A stretch of DNA of 64,000 nt from Williamsia limnetica (GCF_003217475.1 NZ_QJSP01000003.1:310001-374000); one strand, 5' to 3'; shown: positions 1 through 8,710, numbered from the stretch's first letter. Notes: generated by a model from the sequence alone, not told the origin. Numbers and translations: made by a program.

Positions 1-518
1 CGTCCGACATCGGCCGCCGTCGTCGCGAAACCGGCCGCACCGGTGGCGGCGAAGATCAGCACCACCGCGCCCGGCCCCATGAGACGGACAGCCGATACGA
101 GCAGCGCGGCCACCCCGGCCGCCAATGAGATCGCGCCGACCTGCACTGCGGTCGACGATCCCGACGCACCGAGGATCGCCCCGAATACGACATAGAGCAC
201 CACTGACCCACCGACGACCAACAACCTCGGAAGCCGGACGCGGTATGGGTCGGCCCTGCAGAACGCCGAGGTCAGCGCGCCCAGAGCTGCGAATCCGGCG
301 AGGTCTCGATGACCGAGCAGGCCGCCCACGACGAGGACGAGGCCGACCGCGACCCCCACGCGTATAGCGGGCGCGATCGCGGTGCCACCGCGATTGAACG
401 TCACAGCGGCGTTCCACCAGGTGCGCGGCGCGCAGACATGGCGCAGCGCCGAGCCGCTGCGGCGAGCCTGTTCGGACAGTGCAGACGTGGCGGGCACCAG
501 GGTGTTGATTGTGGGCAC
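1..518 (-). CDS. FUSC-family membrane protein, N-terminal part (cut by window edge)
   Basis: This is the first 172 codons of a membrane protein that runs off the left edge. It starts at a GTG at 518 and reads VPTINTLVPATSAL. A soluble, basic N-terminus of about 45 residues is followed by hydrophobic segments at roughly residues 47-69, 72-86, 99-118, 126-145 and 151-165. That layout and the motif spacing resemble the FUSC (fusaric acid/aromatic acid efflux) family, which exports aromatic or phenolic acids across the inner membrane. It is divergent from a MarR-family gene, with a palindrome between them, so it is probably the MarR target. No Shine-Dalgarno sequence is obvious before the GTG. 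The family call rests on topology and general sequence style; another multi-spanning permease is possible. Confidence 0.6.
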   Translation of the reverse strand, partial: MPTINTLVPATSALSEQARRSGSALRHVCAPRTWWNAAVTFNRGGTAIAPAIRVGVAVGLVLVVGGLLGHRDLAGFAALGALTSAFCRADPYRVRLPRLLVVGGSVVLYVVFGAILGASGSSTAVQVGAISLAAGVAALLVSAVRLMGPGAVVLIFAATGAAGFATTAADVG

Positions 519-530
519 GAAAGTAATTTA

Positions 531-548
531 TCACTATTTTACTAGTGA
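531..548. promoter_or_regulatory. Candidate MarR operator between divergent FUSC and marR genes
   Basis: Perfect 6-bp arms TCACTA (531-536) and TAGTGA (543-548) are separated by 6 bp of AT-rich sequence in an otherwise GC-rich region. The site lies 5 bp before the marR ATG and 12 bp before the FUSC GTG. A MarR dimer bound here could block both promoters, as is common for divergently transcribed marR/efflux pairs. Binding is inferred. Confidence 0.6.
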
Positions 549-553
549 ACTAA

Positions 554-1081
554 ATGCCGGTGGACCGTTACGATGGCCGGGTGACGTCAGACAGCGCCCC
601 GAACGACATCGTCGAGCGAATCGGCCGCGAGTGGGCGCAGGCGTACCCCGACCTCGACACCACCCCCGTCGAGGTGCTCGGCCGCATCAACCGCATTGCG
701 TCGGCACTGACGCATTCTCTCGACCGCGACCTCGAGGCGCATTCCATCGGTCGCTCGGAGTTCGACGTGCTCGGCGCTCTCGCGAGGGCGACGCGGCCAC
801 TGCGAGCCAGCGAAGTCGTCTCGACGACCATGCTCAGCGGCGCCTCGATCACCAAACTGACCGAACGTTTGTCCGACATCGGCCTGGTCCGCAGACGGAA
901 ATCGGACCGTGACGGCCGAGTGGTACTGCTCGAGCTCACCGAGGCCGGCCGCGAGCTCGTCGACACCCAATTTCCTCGCCGACTGGCTCGCGACACCAAG
1001 ATCCTGGAATCACTGAGCCCAGAAGAGCGGACGACGCTGATCACGTTGCTGCGCAAAGTATCTCGGGCCTTACCCGAGTGA
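554..1081 (+). CDS. MarR-family transcriptional regulator
   Basis: This 175-residue protein has a MarR winged-helix core. A dimerisation helix near residues 40-55 (VEVLGRINRIASALTHSLD) is followed by the DNA-binding region at about 75-120. The wing contains RRRKSDRDGRVVLLELTEAG, the usual MarR beta-hairpin. It probably represses itself and the divergent FUSC transporter through the palindrome 5 bp upstream, with a phenolic or other aromatic ligand relieving repression; the ligand is inferred from the transporter class. The ATG at 554 lacks a ribosome site and would suit a leaderless message; the in-frame GTG at 581 is an alternative start. Confidence 0.85.
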   Translation: MPVDRYDGRVTSDSAPNDIVERIGREWAQAYPDLDTTPVEVLGRINRIASALTHSLDRDLEAHSIGRSEFDVLGALARATRPLRASEVVSTTMLSGASITKLTERLSDIGLVRRRKSDRDGRVVLLELTEAGRELVDTQFPRRLARDTKILESLSPEERTTLITLLRKVSRALPE

Positions 1082-1105
1082 TTCGGCGCTCGGCGGGCGC
1101 AGGCG

Positions 1106-1456
1106 TCAGCGGTCGGTGCAGCGGGGCAGGTTCTCCGACGACCAGGTGGTGAGATCTTCGAGGATGGGCATCAGGCGCTCTCCGGCCGGGCTCAGTCGAT
1201 ACGACACCGACATCGGAGGGCCCGGCGCCACGAGCCGCTCGATCAATCCGGCGCCGGCGAGTTCAGAGAGACGGCTGGAGAGCACCGAGTCACTGATCCC
1301 ACCGACTCCCGCACGCAAGTCGACGAAGCCCGCCGGACCGTGCATCAACGTTCCGAGCAAGACGCCGTTCCAGCGCTTGCCGAGAAACGCAAAGGCCTCG
1401 TGCAGTGCGCCGTCACAGGCATGCGGCCGATGATCGCTCGGCCGATTCGCGGACAT
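1106..1456 (-). CDS. HxlR-family transcriptional regulator
   Basis: The product is a small winged-helix protein of about 116 residues starting at MSANRPSDHRPHACDGAL. It has the HxlR signature: an early Cys, then FLGKRWNGVLLGTL, then a recognition region with ISDSVLSSRLSELAGAGLI and a wing with SYRLSPAGERLMPIL. HxlR proteins are one-component repressors or activators that often respond to aldehydes, quinones or aromatic stress. An upstream in-frame start at 1501 would overlap the hydrolase stop at 1470; the ATG at 1456 avoids this. The gene follows the alpha/beta hydrolase by 13 bp in the same direction, so it may be the last gene of the dioxygenase-hydrolase transcript. Confidence 0.85.
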   Translation of the reverse strand: MSANRPSDHRPHACDGALHEAFAFLGKRWNGVLLGTLMHGPAGFVDLRAGVGGISDSVLSSRLSELAGAGLIERLVAPGPPMSVSYRLSPAGERLMPILEDLTTWSSENLPRCTDR

Positions 1457-1469
1457 CCGGTGATCGTAC

Positions 1470-2651
1470 TCAGCTGCCGACCGGATCTCTCGCCCAGCCA
1501 CGGTCGCGGAGCCATCCGGTGACCACGCCGACTGCCTCGTTTAACTGGGGACGCTGGTCCGGCCCGCCGTAGTAGTGCGTGGCGCCGGCGATGGTCACCA
1601 TCGTCTTGTCCGCGTGCCCCACCGCGTCGAACAGGCGTCGGGTATGACTCGGCGTGCAGGCGTCATCGGCCGAGTTGCCGATCACCAGGGTCGGCACCCC
1701 GACATCGGCGGCGCAGCGGGGTCCGTCGGCGAGGGCATCGTCGTAGCTCCACTGCGACAGCCAACTCCGCAGCGTGCTGAATCGGGCGAGTCCGACCGGC
1801 CCCATGTTCACCACCCGGGGATCGCCGAGATAGCAGGTTCCCGGTTGGCGGTCGTTGGGGTCCAGGGCCGGATCCAGCCAGCGCGGGTCCGCCATGGTGC
1901 CGTGGGTGACGAATCCGCGTTCCTCCTGCGGACGGCCCGACGCTGCCAGATCGTCGAGAGTTTGCTTGACCCACTTGGTGATCCGTCGGTTTCTGTCGAT
2001 CTGCGCCTGTCGATATCTGGTGACGAACTCCGCGCTGTACGGCGGCTGATTGGGGTTCGCCGGATCGTAGAGGTCGAGCTCGGGATCGCGTACGTCCGGA
2101 TCGTTCTCGTCGAGGACCGCGGGGTCCATCCACTCGGTCAGGGTGCCGTGCCTGCTCACATGCGCTGCCAGCAGCAACATCCCGTCCGCAGGCGACAGTC
2201 CGAGGGTGGTCAGGTCGGGTCCGTCGCCGGCCGGTGACTGGGTGACCGTCGGGTTGCGCGCCTGCTGCTGGTAGTAGAGGGACAACGCTCCCCCACCGCT
2301 CCATCCGGCCAGCACCACGTTGCGGTACCCCAGACGATGTCGGGCGTCGGCGACGCAGGCTCCCAGGTCTTCGACCACCTTCTCCATGTTCAGTGCGCTG
2401 TCGACCCCTCGGTACCGGCTGTTGCAGTAGATGACGTGGTGTCCCGCCCGGGCGAGTGCGTTGGTCATCGGCAGCCAGGCGCCGCCGCCGATCGGGTGCA
2501 TGAACACCAGCACCGTGTCGGACGGGGTGTCCGGGGTGAGGATCTGCGCTTCCAGCGAGACGTGGGAACCGACTCCCCCGTACGTGTCCCGATAAGTTGA
2601 AGAGTCTTCGAAGACGATCAGATAGGTTTTGCGGCTGTACTTTTCACTCAC
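1470..2651 (-). CDS. Alpha/beta hydrolase linked to a ring-cleavage dioxygenase
   Basis: The protein is 393 residues long from the GTG at 2651, which overlaps the stop of the upstream dioxygenase gene as GTGA; this sets the start. A strand-loop HPIGGGAW near residue 52 fits the oxyanion hole. The nucleophile elbow is GWSGGG with Ser118, the acid region is near GNSADDACTPSH, and the catalytic His lies in the late GATHYYGG segment. At 393 residues it exceeds the simplest hydrolases by a large insert around residues 150-270. Translational coupling suggests it acts on the product, or an ester or acyl precursor, of the homogentisate-dioxygenase-like enzyme. The exact substrate cannot be read from sequence. 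Confidence 0.75.
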   Translation of the reverse strand: MSEKYSRKTYLIVFEDSSTYRDTYGGVGSHVSLEAQILTPDTPSDTVLVFMHPIGGGAWLPMTNALARAGHHVIYCNSRYRGVDSALNMEKVVEDLGACVADARHRLGYRNVVLAGWSGGGALSLYYQQQARNPTVTQSPAGDGPDLTTLGLSPADGMLLLAAHVSRHGTLTEWMDPAVLDENDPDVRDPELDLYDPANPNQPPYSAEFVTRYRQAQIDRNRRITKWVKQTLDDLAASGRPQEERGFVTHGTMADPRWLDPALDPNDRQPGTCYLGDPRVVNMGPVGLARFSTLRSWLSQWSYDDALADGPRCAADVGVPTLVIGNSADDACTPSHTRRLFDAVGHADKTMVTIAGATHYYGGPDQRPQLNEAVGVVTGWLRDRGWARDPVGS

Positions 2652-3757
2652 GGATGCACCTCTTCTGTGGCGGCTGCCGCCATGGCCTCGACCAACGCAG
2701 CGCTCGGCTGCAGCCGACGGCGGGTGTCGATGGAGATGATCTTCCACTCCACCCGATCATCGATGTCAGCCCTCCTGCGCGCTCGCGCGCGGGCCCCTTC
2801 AGGCGCGCCGTGGTGGATGCCCTGCGGTGCGTGGGAGAGCAGACCCGCTGGCATGTCGATACCGAAGACGTTGCCGCCGTGGTAGAAAGCGACCTCGTCG
2901 TAGTCGACGTTGCGGTGGTACCAGGGCATTCGTTCGACGCCCGGCTTCCCCTCGGCCGGCCGGGGCAGGAAGTTCATCACGTAGACACCGGTCGCCTGCA
3001 TGAACAGGTGCACTGTCGGTGGCAGATGCACGTCATCGGAGGTGATCACGTCATAGTCGTCGAGGTTGTACGCGAACGGGAAATTGTCACCTTTCCAGCC
3101 GGCGACGTCCAACGGATGGAACTCGTAGAACAGCGAGGTACGCCCCTGCCGATGCCGCAGCCGCACCTCGAACTCATCACGCTCCGGATCGTCGAACACC
3201 TCTGCCTCCGGTATCCGGACCAGCGAGGAGTCGAACGGGTGGTGACGGCCGAGCACCCCCGCATCCGGAACGCGGAATTCGTCGGTCGACTCGATCACGA
3301 GCAGGTGCGACGGGTTGTCCGGAATCTGACGGTAGGTGGTCGATTTCGGCAGGTAGACGAAGTCACCGGGACGGTAGTCCAGGCGGCCGAACTCGGTCTC
3401 GAAACAGCCGTTGCCCTCGTGGACGAAGTGGAGTTCGTCGCCGTCGACGTTGCGGGTCCAGAACGGCGCGGCCTCCTTCCGCCTGCTCAGGAAGATCCGG
3501 CAGTCGTCGTTGCTCAGCAGCAACAACGACTCACCCCCGGGGTCGCGCAGATCCGTCGGTTCCAGGAGGGCGGTCGAGACATCCGCACCGATCAGAGTCC
3601 CTTCGACGCGATATCGGGTCGGATCGTTTCGCCGGTACAGGTGGGCGGTGCGACCGGTGAATCCCGACCGGCCCATCTCGTCGTCTTTCAGTCCGTCGAG
3701 ACCTCGGTGGATCCGGCGCGGTGTGTCCCCACTGCGTACCTGGACAAAACTCTCCAT
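2648..3757 (-). CDS. Homogentisate 1,2-dioxygenase-like cupin
   Basis: This 369-residue protein has the double-cupin fold of homogentisate 1,2-dioxygenase, which opens the aromatic ring of homogentisate with O2 and Fe(II). The iron-site region is visible: YHRNVDYDE with His281 and Glu288, and LSHAPQGIHHG with His315/316. The first cupin contains ELHFVHEGNGCFETEFG and a PGDFVYLPKST turn. It is shorter than the classic HmgA (about 430 residues), and no fumarylacetoacetase or maleylacetoacetate isomerase is nearby. The true substrate may therefore be a homogentisate-like compound such as a gentisate or hydroquinone derivative. It is coupled to the following hydrolase and divergent from a TetR gene. 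Confidence 0.7.
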   Translation of the reverse strand: MESFVQVRSGDTPRRIHRGLDGLKDDEMGRSGFTGRTAHLYRRNDPTRYRVEGTLIGADVSTALLEPTDLRDPGGESLLLLSNDDCRIFLSRRKEAAPFWTRNVDGDELHFVHEGNGCFETEFGRLDYRPGDFVYLPKSTTYRQIPDNPSHLLVIESTDEFRVPDAGVLGRHHPFDSSLVRIPEAEVFDDPERDEFEVRLRHRQGRTSLFYEFHPLDVAGWKGDNFPFAYNLDDYDVITSDDVHLPPTVHLFMQATGVYVMNFLPRPAEGKPGVERMPWYHRNVDYDEVAFYHGGNVFGIDMPAGLLSHAPQGIHHGAPEGARARARRRADIDDRVEWKIISIDTRRRLQPSAALVEAMAAAATEEVHP

Positions 3758-3818
3758 TGACCAACAGCCCCTTCACGACACAGCGATCTCCCAGTCGAAC
3801 CGAAACTGATACTATATT

Positions 3819-3832
3819 CAGATTCAAATCTG
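3819..3832. promoter_or_regulatory. Candidate TetR operator between dioxygenase and tetR
   Basis: CAGATT (3819-3824) and AATCTG (3827-3832) form perfect 6-bp arms around a 2-bp centre in an AT-rich island between the divergent dioxygenase and TetR genes. The position suits repression of the dioxygenase-hydrolase unit. Binding by the neighbouring TetR protein is inferred. Confidence 0.5.
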
Positions 3833-3911
3833 TGGCACCGGATTCAGCGAATCGTCTGCGAGGATGAACAACCGACGTCGTCGGCACGCGTCATTCCCCC
3901 GGTCGCGGCCG

Positions 3912-4544
3912 ATGGAACCCGAGACGAACGAGGTGATGGCAATGGCGATGCGGGCCAAAGGGCAGCGTACCGAGGCTGCCCTGCAAGAGGCGGCGCGCGA
4001 AGTCTTTGCGAAGAAGGGGTACTTTCGCACGAAGATCTCTGACATCACCGAGGCCGCGGGACGATCGGCCGGATCGTTCTACAACTACTACGACAGCAAA
4101 GAGCAACTACTCGAATCGTTGCTCGACCTGTTCTCGGCCGAGGTCCTCGACGTCAGCCTGCAGGCGAAAACCCACGATCCCTATGCCACCATCCGGACTG
4201 CGGTCGCTGCTTACTTCGCCGCGTACCGCAAGTATCTGCCGGAACTCGTTGGCGTCTTTCACTTGTCGATGACCGAGGAGTCGTTCGCCCGGCGCTGGCG
4301 GGAGAATAGGGCTGTCGGCTTTCGCAGCATCATCTCCGGTATAGCGCAACTCGAGAAGTCCGGTCACAAGGTGGATCTGGACCACGATGCGCTGGCGTCT
4401 GCGTTGATCTCGATGCTGGACTCCTACTGCTGGACCTCGATGGTCGCAGGCGGCGAGTTGGCGGGTGGTCCGATCGACGACGAGACGGCCATCGAGACCA
4501 TCGCGGGCATCTGGTACCGAGCCGTTTTCGCAGCCAAACCCTGA
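3912..4544 (+). CDS. TetR-family transcriptional regulator
   Basis: The N-terminal helix-turn-helix is clear: KGQRTEAALQEAAREVFA, then FRTKISDITEAAGRSAGSFY and NYYDSKEQLLESLL. The C-terminal ligand domain is about 130 residues and unassigned. The gene is divergent from the homogentisate-dioxygenase-like operon with a palindrome between them, so it is probably that operon's regulator, responding to an aromatic ligand. The start is uncertain: in-frame ATGs occur at 3864, 3912, 3936, 3942 and 3948. A GAGG 8 bp before the ATG at 3942 makes a shorter protein plausible; all options leave the DNA-binding domain intact. Confidence 0.85.
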   Translation: MEPETNEVMAMAMRAKGQRTEAALQEAAREVFAKKGYFRTKISDITEAAGRSAGSFYNYYDSKEQLLESLLDLFSAEVLDVSLQAKTHDPYATIRTAVAAYFAAYRKYLPELVGVFHLSMTEESFARRWRENRAVGFRSIISGIAQLEKSGHKVDLDHDALASALISMLDSYCWTSMVAGGELAGGPIDDETAIETIAGIWYRAVFAAKP

Positions 4545-4556
4545 TCCCGCATCGGT

Positions 4557-5021
4557 TCATTCGGCCGACGCGGCCACCAAGCGATCGAGGAAATCTCGCT
4601 GTACCTTGTTGAGTTTGATCCGGGCCGTATCGAGATCGAACCACGCGACCCGATCGACTTCCGGAAATGCCGCCATCTTCCCGGATTTCGGCGGCCACTC
4701 CATCTCGAAGGTGTTGCTCACCGAGTCGGTGATGTCGAGGTCTGCTTCGATGGCGAAGGCGATGACCAGCTTTCCGCCGGACTGCTTGACCTCACCGAGT
4801 TCGATGACCTCACCTGCCGGTACGTCGAGCCCGAGTTCTTCGACGAACTCCCGGCGGGCGGCAACCAGCGGATCCTCGTCGTCGCCGTACTCACCTTTCG
4901 GAATCGACCAGGCCCCGTCGTCCTTTCGTGCCCAGAAAGGACCGCCGGGATGCGCGATCAACACCTCTGTCGCGGTGGCGCTCTGACGGAACAGCAGCAA
5001 TCCGGCACTACGTTTCGGCAC
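4557..5021 (-). CDS. Nudix hydrolase
   Basis: The 154-residue protein carries a complete Nudix box starting near Gly43 (GEYGDDEDPLVAARREFVEE), with the metal-binding REFVEELG at residues 57-64. Nudix enzymes cleave nucleoside diphosphates linked to another group. The short single-domain form, with SAGLLLFR and an FWARKDDGAWSIPKGEY entry to the box, resembles NUDT2-like diadenosine polyphosphate hydrolases and related house-cleaning enzymes. It is convergent with the TetR gene (12 bp apart) and divergent from the patatin gene. Substrate is not determinable. Confidence 0.88.
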   Translation of the reverse strand: MPKRSAGLLLFRQSATATEVLIAHPGGPFWARKDDGAWSIPKGEYGDDEDPLVAARREFVEELGLDVPAGEVIELGEVKQSGGKLVIAFAIEADLDITDSVSNTFEMEWPPKSGKMAAFPEVDRVAWFDLDTARIKLNKVQRDFLDRLVAASAE

Positions 5022-5073
5022 GTCGATCCTTCCCGGTCACCCGGCGTCCGGGGTTGCATCTAGTCTGGACCAC

Positions 5074-6000
5074 GTGCCGTCCTCACTGCGCGTGGCCCTT
5101 GCCCTCGGCTCGGGTGGTGCTCGTGGCTACGCACACATCGGTGTCGTCGAAGAACTACGCGCTCGCGGGTTCGACATCGTCACCATCGCCGGATCGTCGA
5201 TGGGCGCACTGGTGGGTGGTCTCACCGCGGCAGGCCGGATCGACGACTTCGCGGCGTGGGCCACTCGGTTGAGCCAGCGAGACGTGTTGCGACTGATGGA
5301 TCCCAAGTGGTCGGCTCCGGGCGCGATCACCGCCGACCGCCTGCTCGCAGAGATGGCGGACTTGTTCTCCGGCCTGCAGATAGAGGATCTGCCGATCCCG
5401 TTCACCGCGGTCGCCACCGATCTGGTCGCCCGGCGTGAGGTGTGGTTCCAGCGCGGTCCCCTGCTGTCCGCCGTCCGCGCCTCGATCGCCATCCCCGGCC
5501 TGTTCACGCCGGTGATGATCAACGGCCGACTGCTCGTCGACGGCGGTCTCATGAATCCCATCCCGATCGAGCCGACCGCCGCGGTGCCCGTCGACCTGAC
5601 GATCGCCGTGTCGCTGCTGGGCCCGCGTAGTCCGCGCGAGTCCGCGACCCCGATGAAGGAGTCCGCGGCACCGCAGCGATTCGAGGAGTGGCGCGAGCGT
5701 CTGCGTAAGACCGTCTCCGGTGTCACCGGCCGTGACGAGGCGCTCGCCAGGGAGCCGGCGAAGGACGACACGGGCATGCAGGCCCTACCCACCGACCTGC
5801 GGCTGACGGAGGTCACCGGCCTGTCGGTGGAGGCGATGCAGGGCCTGGTCTCCCGCTACCGGATGGCGGGGCTGCCGCCCGACGTGCTCATCAGCGTGCC
5901 CGCCGACGCCGCTCGCACCCTCGACTTCCATCGGGCCAAGGACATGATCGAACTCGGCCGTACGGTCACCGACACCGCGCTCACCGCAGCCGGGCACTGA
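5074..6000 (+). CDS. Patatin-like phospholipase (RssA type)
   Basis: This 308-residue protein begins at a GTG and has the patatin signature in order: an oxyanion-hole loop GSGGARGYAHIG (residues 12-23), the nucleophile elbow GSSMG with Ser42, and the catalytic Asp in VDGGLMNPIP. The Ser-Asp dyad hydrolyses acyl ester bonds of lipids. No signal peptide or membrane segment is seen, so it is probably cytoplasmic or membrane-associated. It stands alone between a divergent Nudix gene and a convergent aminotransferase. A C-terminal tail of about 100 residues beyond the catalytic domain has no recognisable motif. Confidence 0.85.
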   Translation: MPSSLRVALALGSGGARGYAHIGVVEELRARGFDIVTIAGSSMGALVGGLTAAGRIDDFAAWATRLSQRDVLRLMDPKWSAPGAITADRLLAEMADLFSGLQIEDLPIPFTAVATDLVARREVWFQRGPLLSAVRASIAIPGLFTPVMINGRLLVDGGLMNPIPIEPTAAVPVDLTIAVSLLGPRSPRESATPMKESAAPQRFEEWRERLRKTVSGVTGRDEALAREPAKDDTGMQALPTDLRLTEVTGLSVEAMQGLVSRYRMAGLPPDVLISVPADAARTLDFHRAKDMIELGRTVTDTALTAAGH

Positions 6001-6020
6001 GACACCCGTATCCCCCGGCT

Positions 6021-7406
6021 TCAGTCGACGAACGTGTCGGCAACCGCGAGTGCAGAGTCCAAGATCTCCAGACCCGCGGCGACTTCGCTGTCGCTGACGT
6101 TGCACGGCGGCACCATGTGGATCCTGTTGAAGTTGGCGAAGGGCAGCAAGCCGCCTTTCTTGCAGGCACCGAGTACCTCGCTCATCGCTGCGCTCGATCC
6201 GCCGTAGGGGGCAAGCGGTTCTCGCGTGTGCGGGTTCTTCACGAGCTCGACGGCCCAGAAGACCCCGACGCCGCGGACCTCACCCACGCTGGGATGGAAT
6301 TCGGCCAGCTTCTCCAGTCCCGGTCCCAGCACCTCTGCACCGATTCTCGCGGCATTGTCGACGATGCCCTCGTCGGTCATCGCGTTGATGGTCGCGACTG
6401 CGGCGGCCGTCGCGAGTGGATGTCCGGAGTAGGTGAGTCCCCCGGGGTAGGGCCGGTCGGCGAACGTCGCCGCGATCTCACCGTTGATGGCCACGCCACC
6501 GAGGGGGACGTACCCGGAGTTCACGCCCTTGGCGAAGGTGATCAGATCGGGGGTCACACCGGAGTGGTTGATGGAGAACCACTTCCCCGTGCGACCGAAC
6601 CCTGCCATCACCTCGTCGGCGATCATCACGATGCCGTGCCGGTCGCACAGTGCGCGTACGCCTTCGAGATATCCGGGTGGCGGCACCATGATGCCTGCAG
6701 TTCCTGGAACCGGTTCGAGCACGATCGCGGCGATCGTCTGCGGGCCCTCCATGGCGACCACCGACTCGAGGTGAGCCAGTGCCCGCTCGGATTCCTGCTG
6801 TTGGTCGGTCGAGTGAAACTCGGTGCGGTACAGGAACGGCCCGAAGAAGTGCACGACACCTGCGGCGCCGTAGTCGTTGGGCCAACGCCGCGGGTCGCCG
6901 GTCATGTTGATCGCGGTGTCGGTACCGCCGTGATACGAGCGGAAGCGGGTGAGCACCTTACGGCGGCCGGTGTGCAGGCGGGCCATCCGCACCGCATGCT
7001 CCACCGCATCGGCGCCGCCGTTGGTGAAGAAGATCTTGTCGAGGTCGCCCGGGGTGCGCTCCGTGATCAGTCGGGCGGCCTCGGACCGGGCGTCGTTGAC
7101 GTGGGCCGGGGCGACCGTACACAGTTTGTTCGCCTGCTCGGCGATGGCGGCCACCACTTTCGGATGCTGGTGGCCGATGTTCGTGTTGACCATCTGCGAC
7201 GAGAAGTCGAGCAGGCGATTGCCGTCGCCGTCCCACACATACGATCCGGCGGCGCCCAGGATCGTCATCGGTTTCAGCTGCGCCTGAGCCGACCAGGAAT
7301 GGAAGACGTGCGCCCGGTCGAGTTCGTAGGCGCGGCGACCGCTTTCTCGCGCGGCGTCCAGAGCCGCCTCGGTCGGGAAGGGGGTGTTGTCGGTGTCCAT
7401 GTTCAC
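6021..7406 (-). CDS. Class III aminotransferase, probable beta-alanine transaminase
   Basis: This PLP enzyme of 461 residues has the fold-type I, class III hallmarks: FTNGGADAVEHAVRMAR, the cofactor Asp in MIADEVMAGFGRTG, and the Schiff-base Lys in ITFAKGVNSGYVPLGG. Related enzymes move the amino group of an omega-amino acid to pyruvate or 2-oxoglutarate. Its GTG start overlaps the stop of the upstream carbamoyl-amidohydrolase (GTGA), and it ends a pyrimidine-degradation gene series. The natural reading is conversion of beta-alanine (from uracil) or 3-aminoisobutyrate (from thymine) to a semialdehyde. An ATG two codons later (7400) is an alternative start. No semialdehyde dehydrogenase lies nearby. 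Confidence 0.8.
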   Translation of the reverse strand: MNMDTDNTPFPTEAALDAARESGRRAYELDRAHVFHSWSAQAQLKPMTILGAAGSYVWDGDGNRLLDFSSQMVNTNIGHQHPKVVAAIAEQANKLCTVAPAHVNDARSEAARLITERTPGDLDKIFFTNGGADAVEHAVRMARLHTGRRKVLTRFRSYHGGTDTAINMTGDPRRWPNDYGAAGVVHFFGPFLYRTEFHSTDQQQESERALAHLESVVAMEGPQTIAAIVLEPVPGTAGIMVPPPGYLEGVRALCDRHGIVMIADEVMAGFGRTGKWFSINHSGVTPDLITFAKGVNSGYVPLGGVAINGEIAATFADRPYPGGLTYSGHPLATAAAVATINAMTDEGIVDNAARIGAEVLGPGLEKLAEFHPSVGEVRGVGVFWAVELVKNPHTREPLAPYGGSSAAMSEVLGACKKGGLLPFANFNRIHMVPPCNVSDSEVAAGLEILDSALAVADTFVD

Positions 7407-8710
7407 AGTCTGCCTTCCGCCATGCGCGCCACGGTCTCGGTCAGGACGTCCACACCTGCGGTCAGGTCCTGATCGTGGGTGTATTCATTCTCCGCGTGTG
7501 AGACACCGTCGACGCTGGGAATGAACAACATGACCGTCGGCACGATGTCCTTCATGTTGGTCGAATCGTGCCCGGCCCGGGTCCGCACCTGCATATGGCT
7601 GTGGCCCAGCGCGTCGATCACGTCTTCGGCCAGCGCCACGCCCTCGGGCTGGTAGGTGTGGCCCTTCCAGGTGTGTGCGAAACGGCGCTCGATCTGCACA
7701 TCGGCGGCGACCTCGATTTCCGCGAATGCCCGATTGAGCTTCGCGTCGGCCTCGTCGAGCAACTCATCCGATGGCGACCGCAGGTCGAGATGCATGTGGA
7801 CCTCCCGCGCCACCACCACCGGTGAGTTCGGATACACGTTCAGCTGCCCGCATGAGGTGTGCAGATCGTCGCCGTATTCGTCGGCGAGCTCACGTAGGGC
7901 CACCACCGCCTTCGCGGCCCCGTACAACGCATCCTGACGGTCGGCGATGGCCGTGGCACCGGTGTGCGACTGCGCGCCGATCACCGAGATCTCGTATTTG
8001 TTGGCGCCCCATGTCGAGGGGACCACCCCCATCAGCACCCCCGCCTTGTCGAGTTCGCGGCCCTGCTCGATATGGATCTCGGCATATGAAGCCACGCTCA
8101 ACCCGCCCGGTGTGTGGTGCTCACCCGTCGTGAAGACGTCGTCGGCCCCGAGCATGTCCCAGCTCGCCAGCGCCTGGGCCACGGTGGTCCCCGAAGTGTC
8201 CTGGGTGTTCAGCGCTACGTCGAGATCGATCTTCCCGGTGAACACCCCGCTCCCCTGCATCGACGGCTTGAACCGCGACCCCTCCTCGTTGAACCAGTTG
8301 ATCACCGCCAAGTTGTGCACGGCCTGATCGGGATTGGCGAGGTAGTACCGGCGCAGTCGGTCCATGGTGTGCGCCGCGGCGAGCACACCGTATGCGCCGT
8401 CGAATCGGCCACCGCGGGGCTGACTGTCCAGATGAGAACCCGCGAGCACATACGGCGCTCCGGGCACCAACTCATAGAGCCCGAACATGTTGCCGACGCG
8501 GTCATAACGCACGTCGAAGCCGCGATCGGTGAGCCAACCCGCCAACCACCGCCGGTTCTGGGCGTCGGCCTCCGTCGCCGCCTGTCTCTCGACTCCGCCG
8601 GCCGGTGTGGCCCCGAACGTCGACATCGTAGCGAAGTCCTCGATGAAGTCGGCGTCGGCGGTCGGGTCCTGCCCGATCCGCACTGCGACAGAAGAATCAG
8701 ATGTGCTCAT
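7403..8710 (-). CDS. M20-family amidohydrolase, probable N-carbamoyl-beta-alanine hydrolase
   Basis: The 435-residue protein belongs to the M20 AllC/HyuC/beta-ureidopropionase group. Metal-site motifs appear in order: GSHLDSQPRGGRFDGAYG (His93, Asp104), NWFNEEGSRF, EIHIEQGRELD, and a final TRAGHDSTNM. Such enzymes remove ammonia and CO2 from N-carbamoyl amino acids or allantoate. Between dihydropyrimidinase and a beta-alanine-type transaminase, the best fit is N-carbamoyl-beta-alanine, as in the yeast PYD3 type. Allantoate is less likely because no allantoinase or urate genes are present. It overlaps the aminotransferase by 4 bp. Confidence 0.82.
   Translation of the reverse strand: MSTSDSSVAVRIGQDPTADADFIEDFATMSTFGATPAGGVERQAATEADAQNRRWLAGWLTDRGFDVRYDRVGNMFGLYELVPGAPYVLAGSHLDSQPRGGRFDGAYGVLAAAHTMDRLRRYYLANPDQAVHNLAVINWFNEEGSRFKPSMQGSGVFTGKIDLDVALNTQDTSGTTVAQALASWDMLGADDVFTTGEHHTPGGLSVASYAEIHIEQGRELDKAGVLMGVVPSTWGANKYEISVIGAQSHTGATAIADRQDALYGAAKAVVALRELADEYGDDLHTSCGQLNVYPNSPVVVAREVHMHLDLRSPSDELLDEADAKLNRAFAEIEVAADVQIERRFAHTWKGHTYQPEGVALAEDVIDALGHSHMQVRTRAGHDSTNMKDIVPTVMLFIPSVDGVSHAENEYTHDQDLTAGVDVLTETVARMAEGRL

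Noticed and set aside
2597-3760. Long + strand frame over the homogentisate-dioxygenase-like gene
   Set aside because: The minus-strand product has the cupin iron motifs; the + strand product has none.
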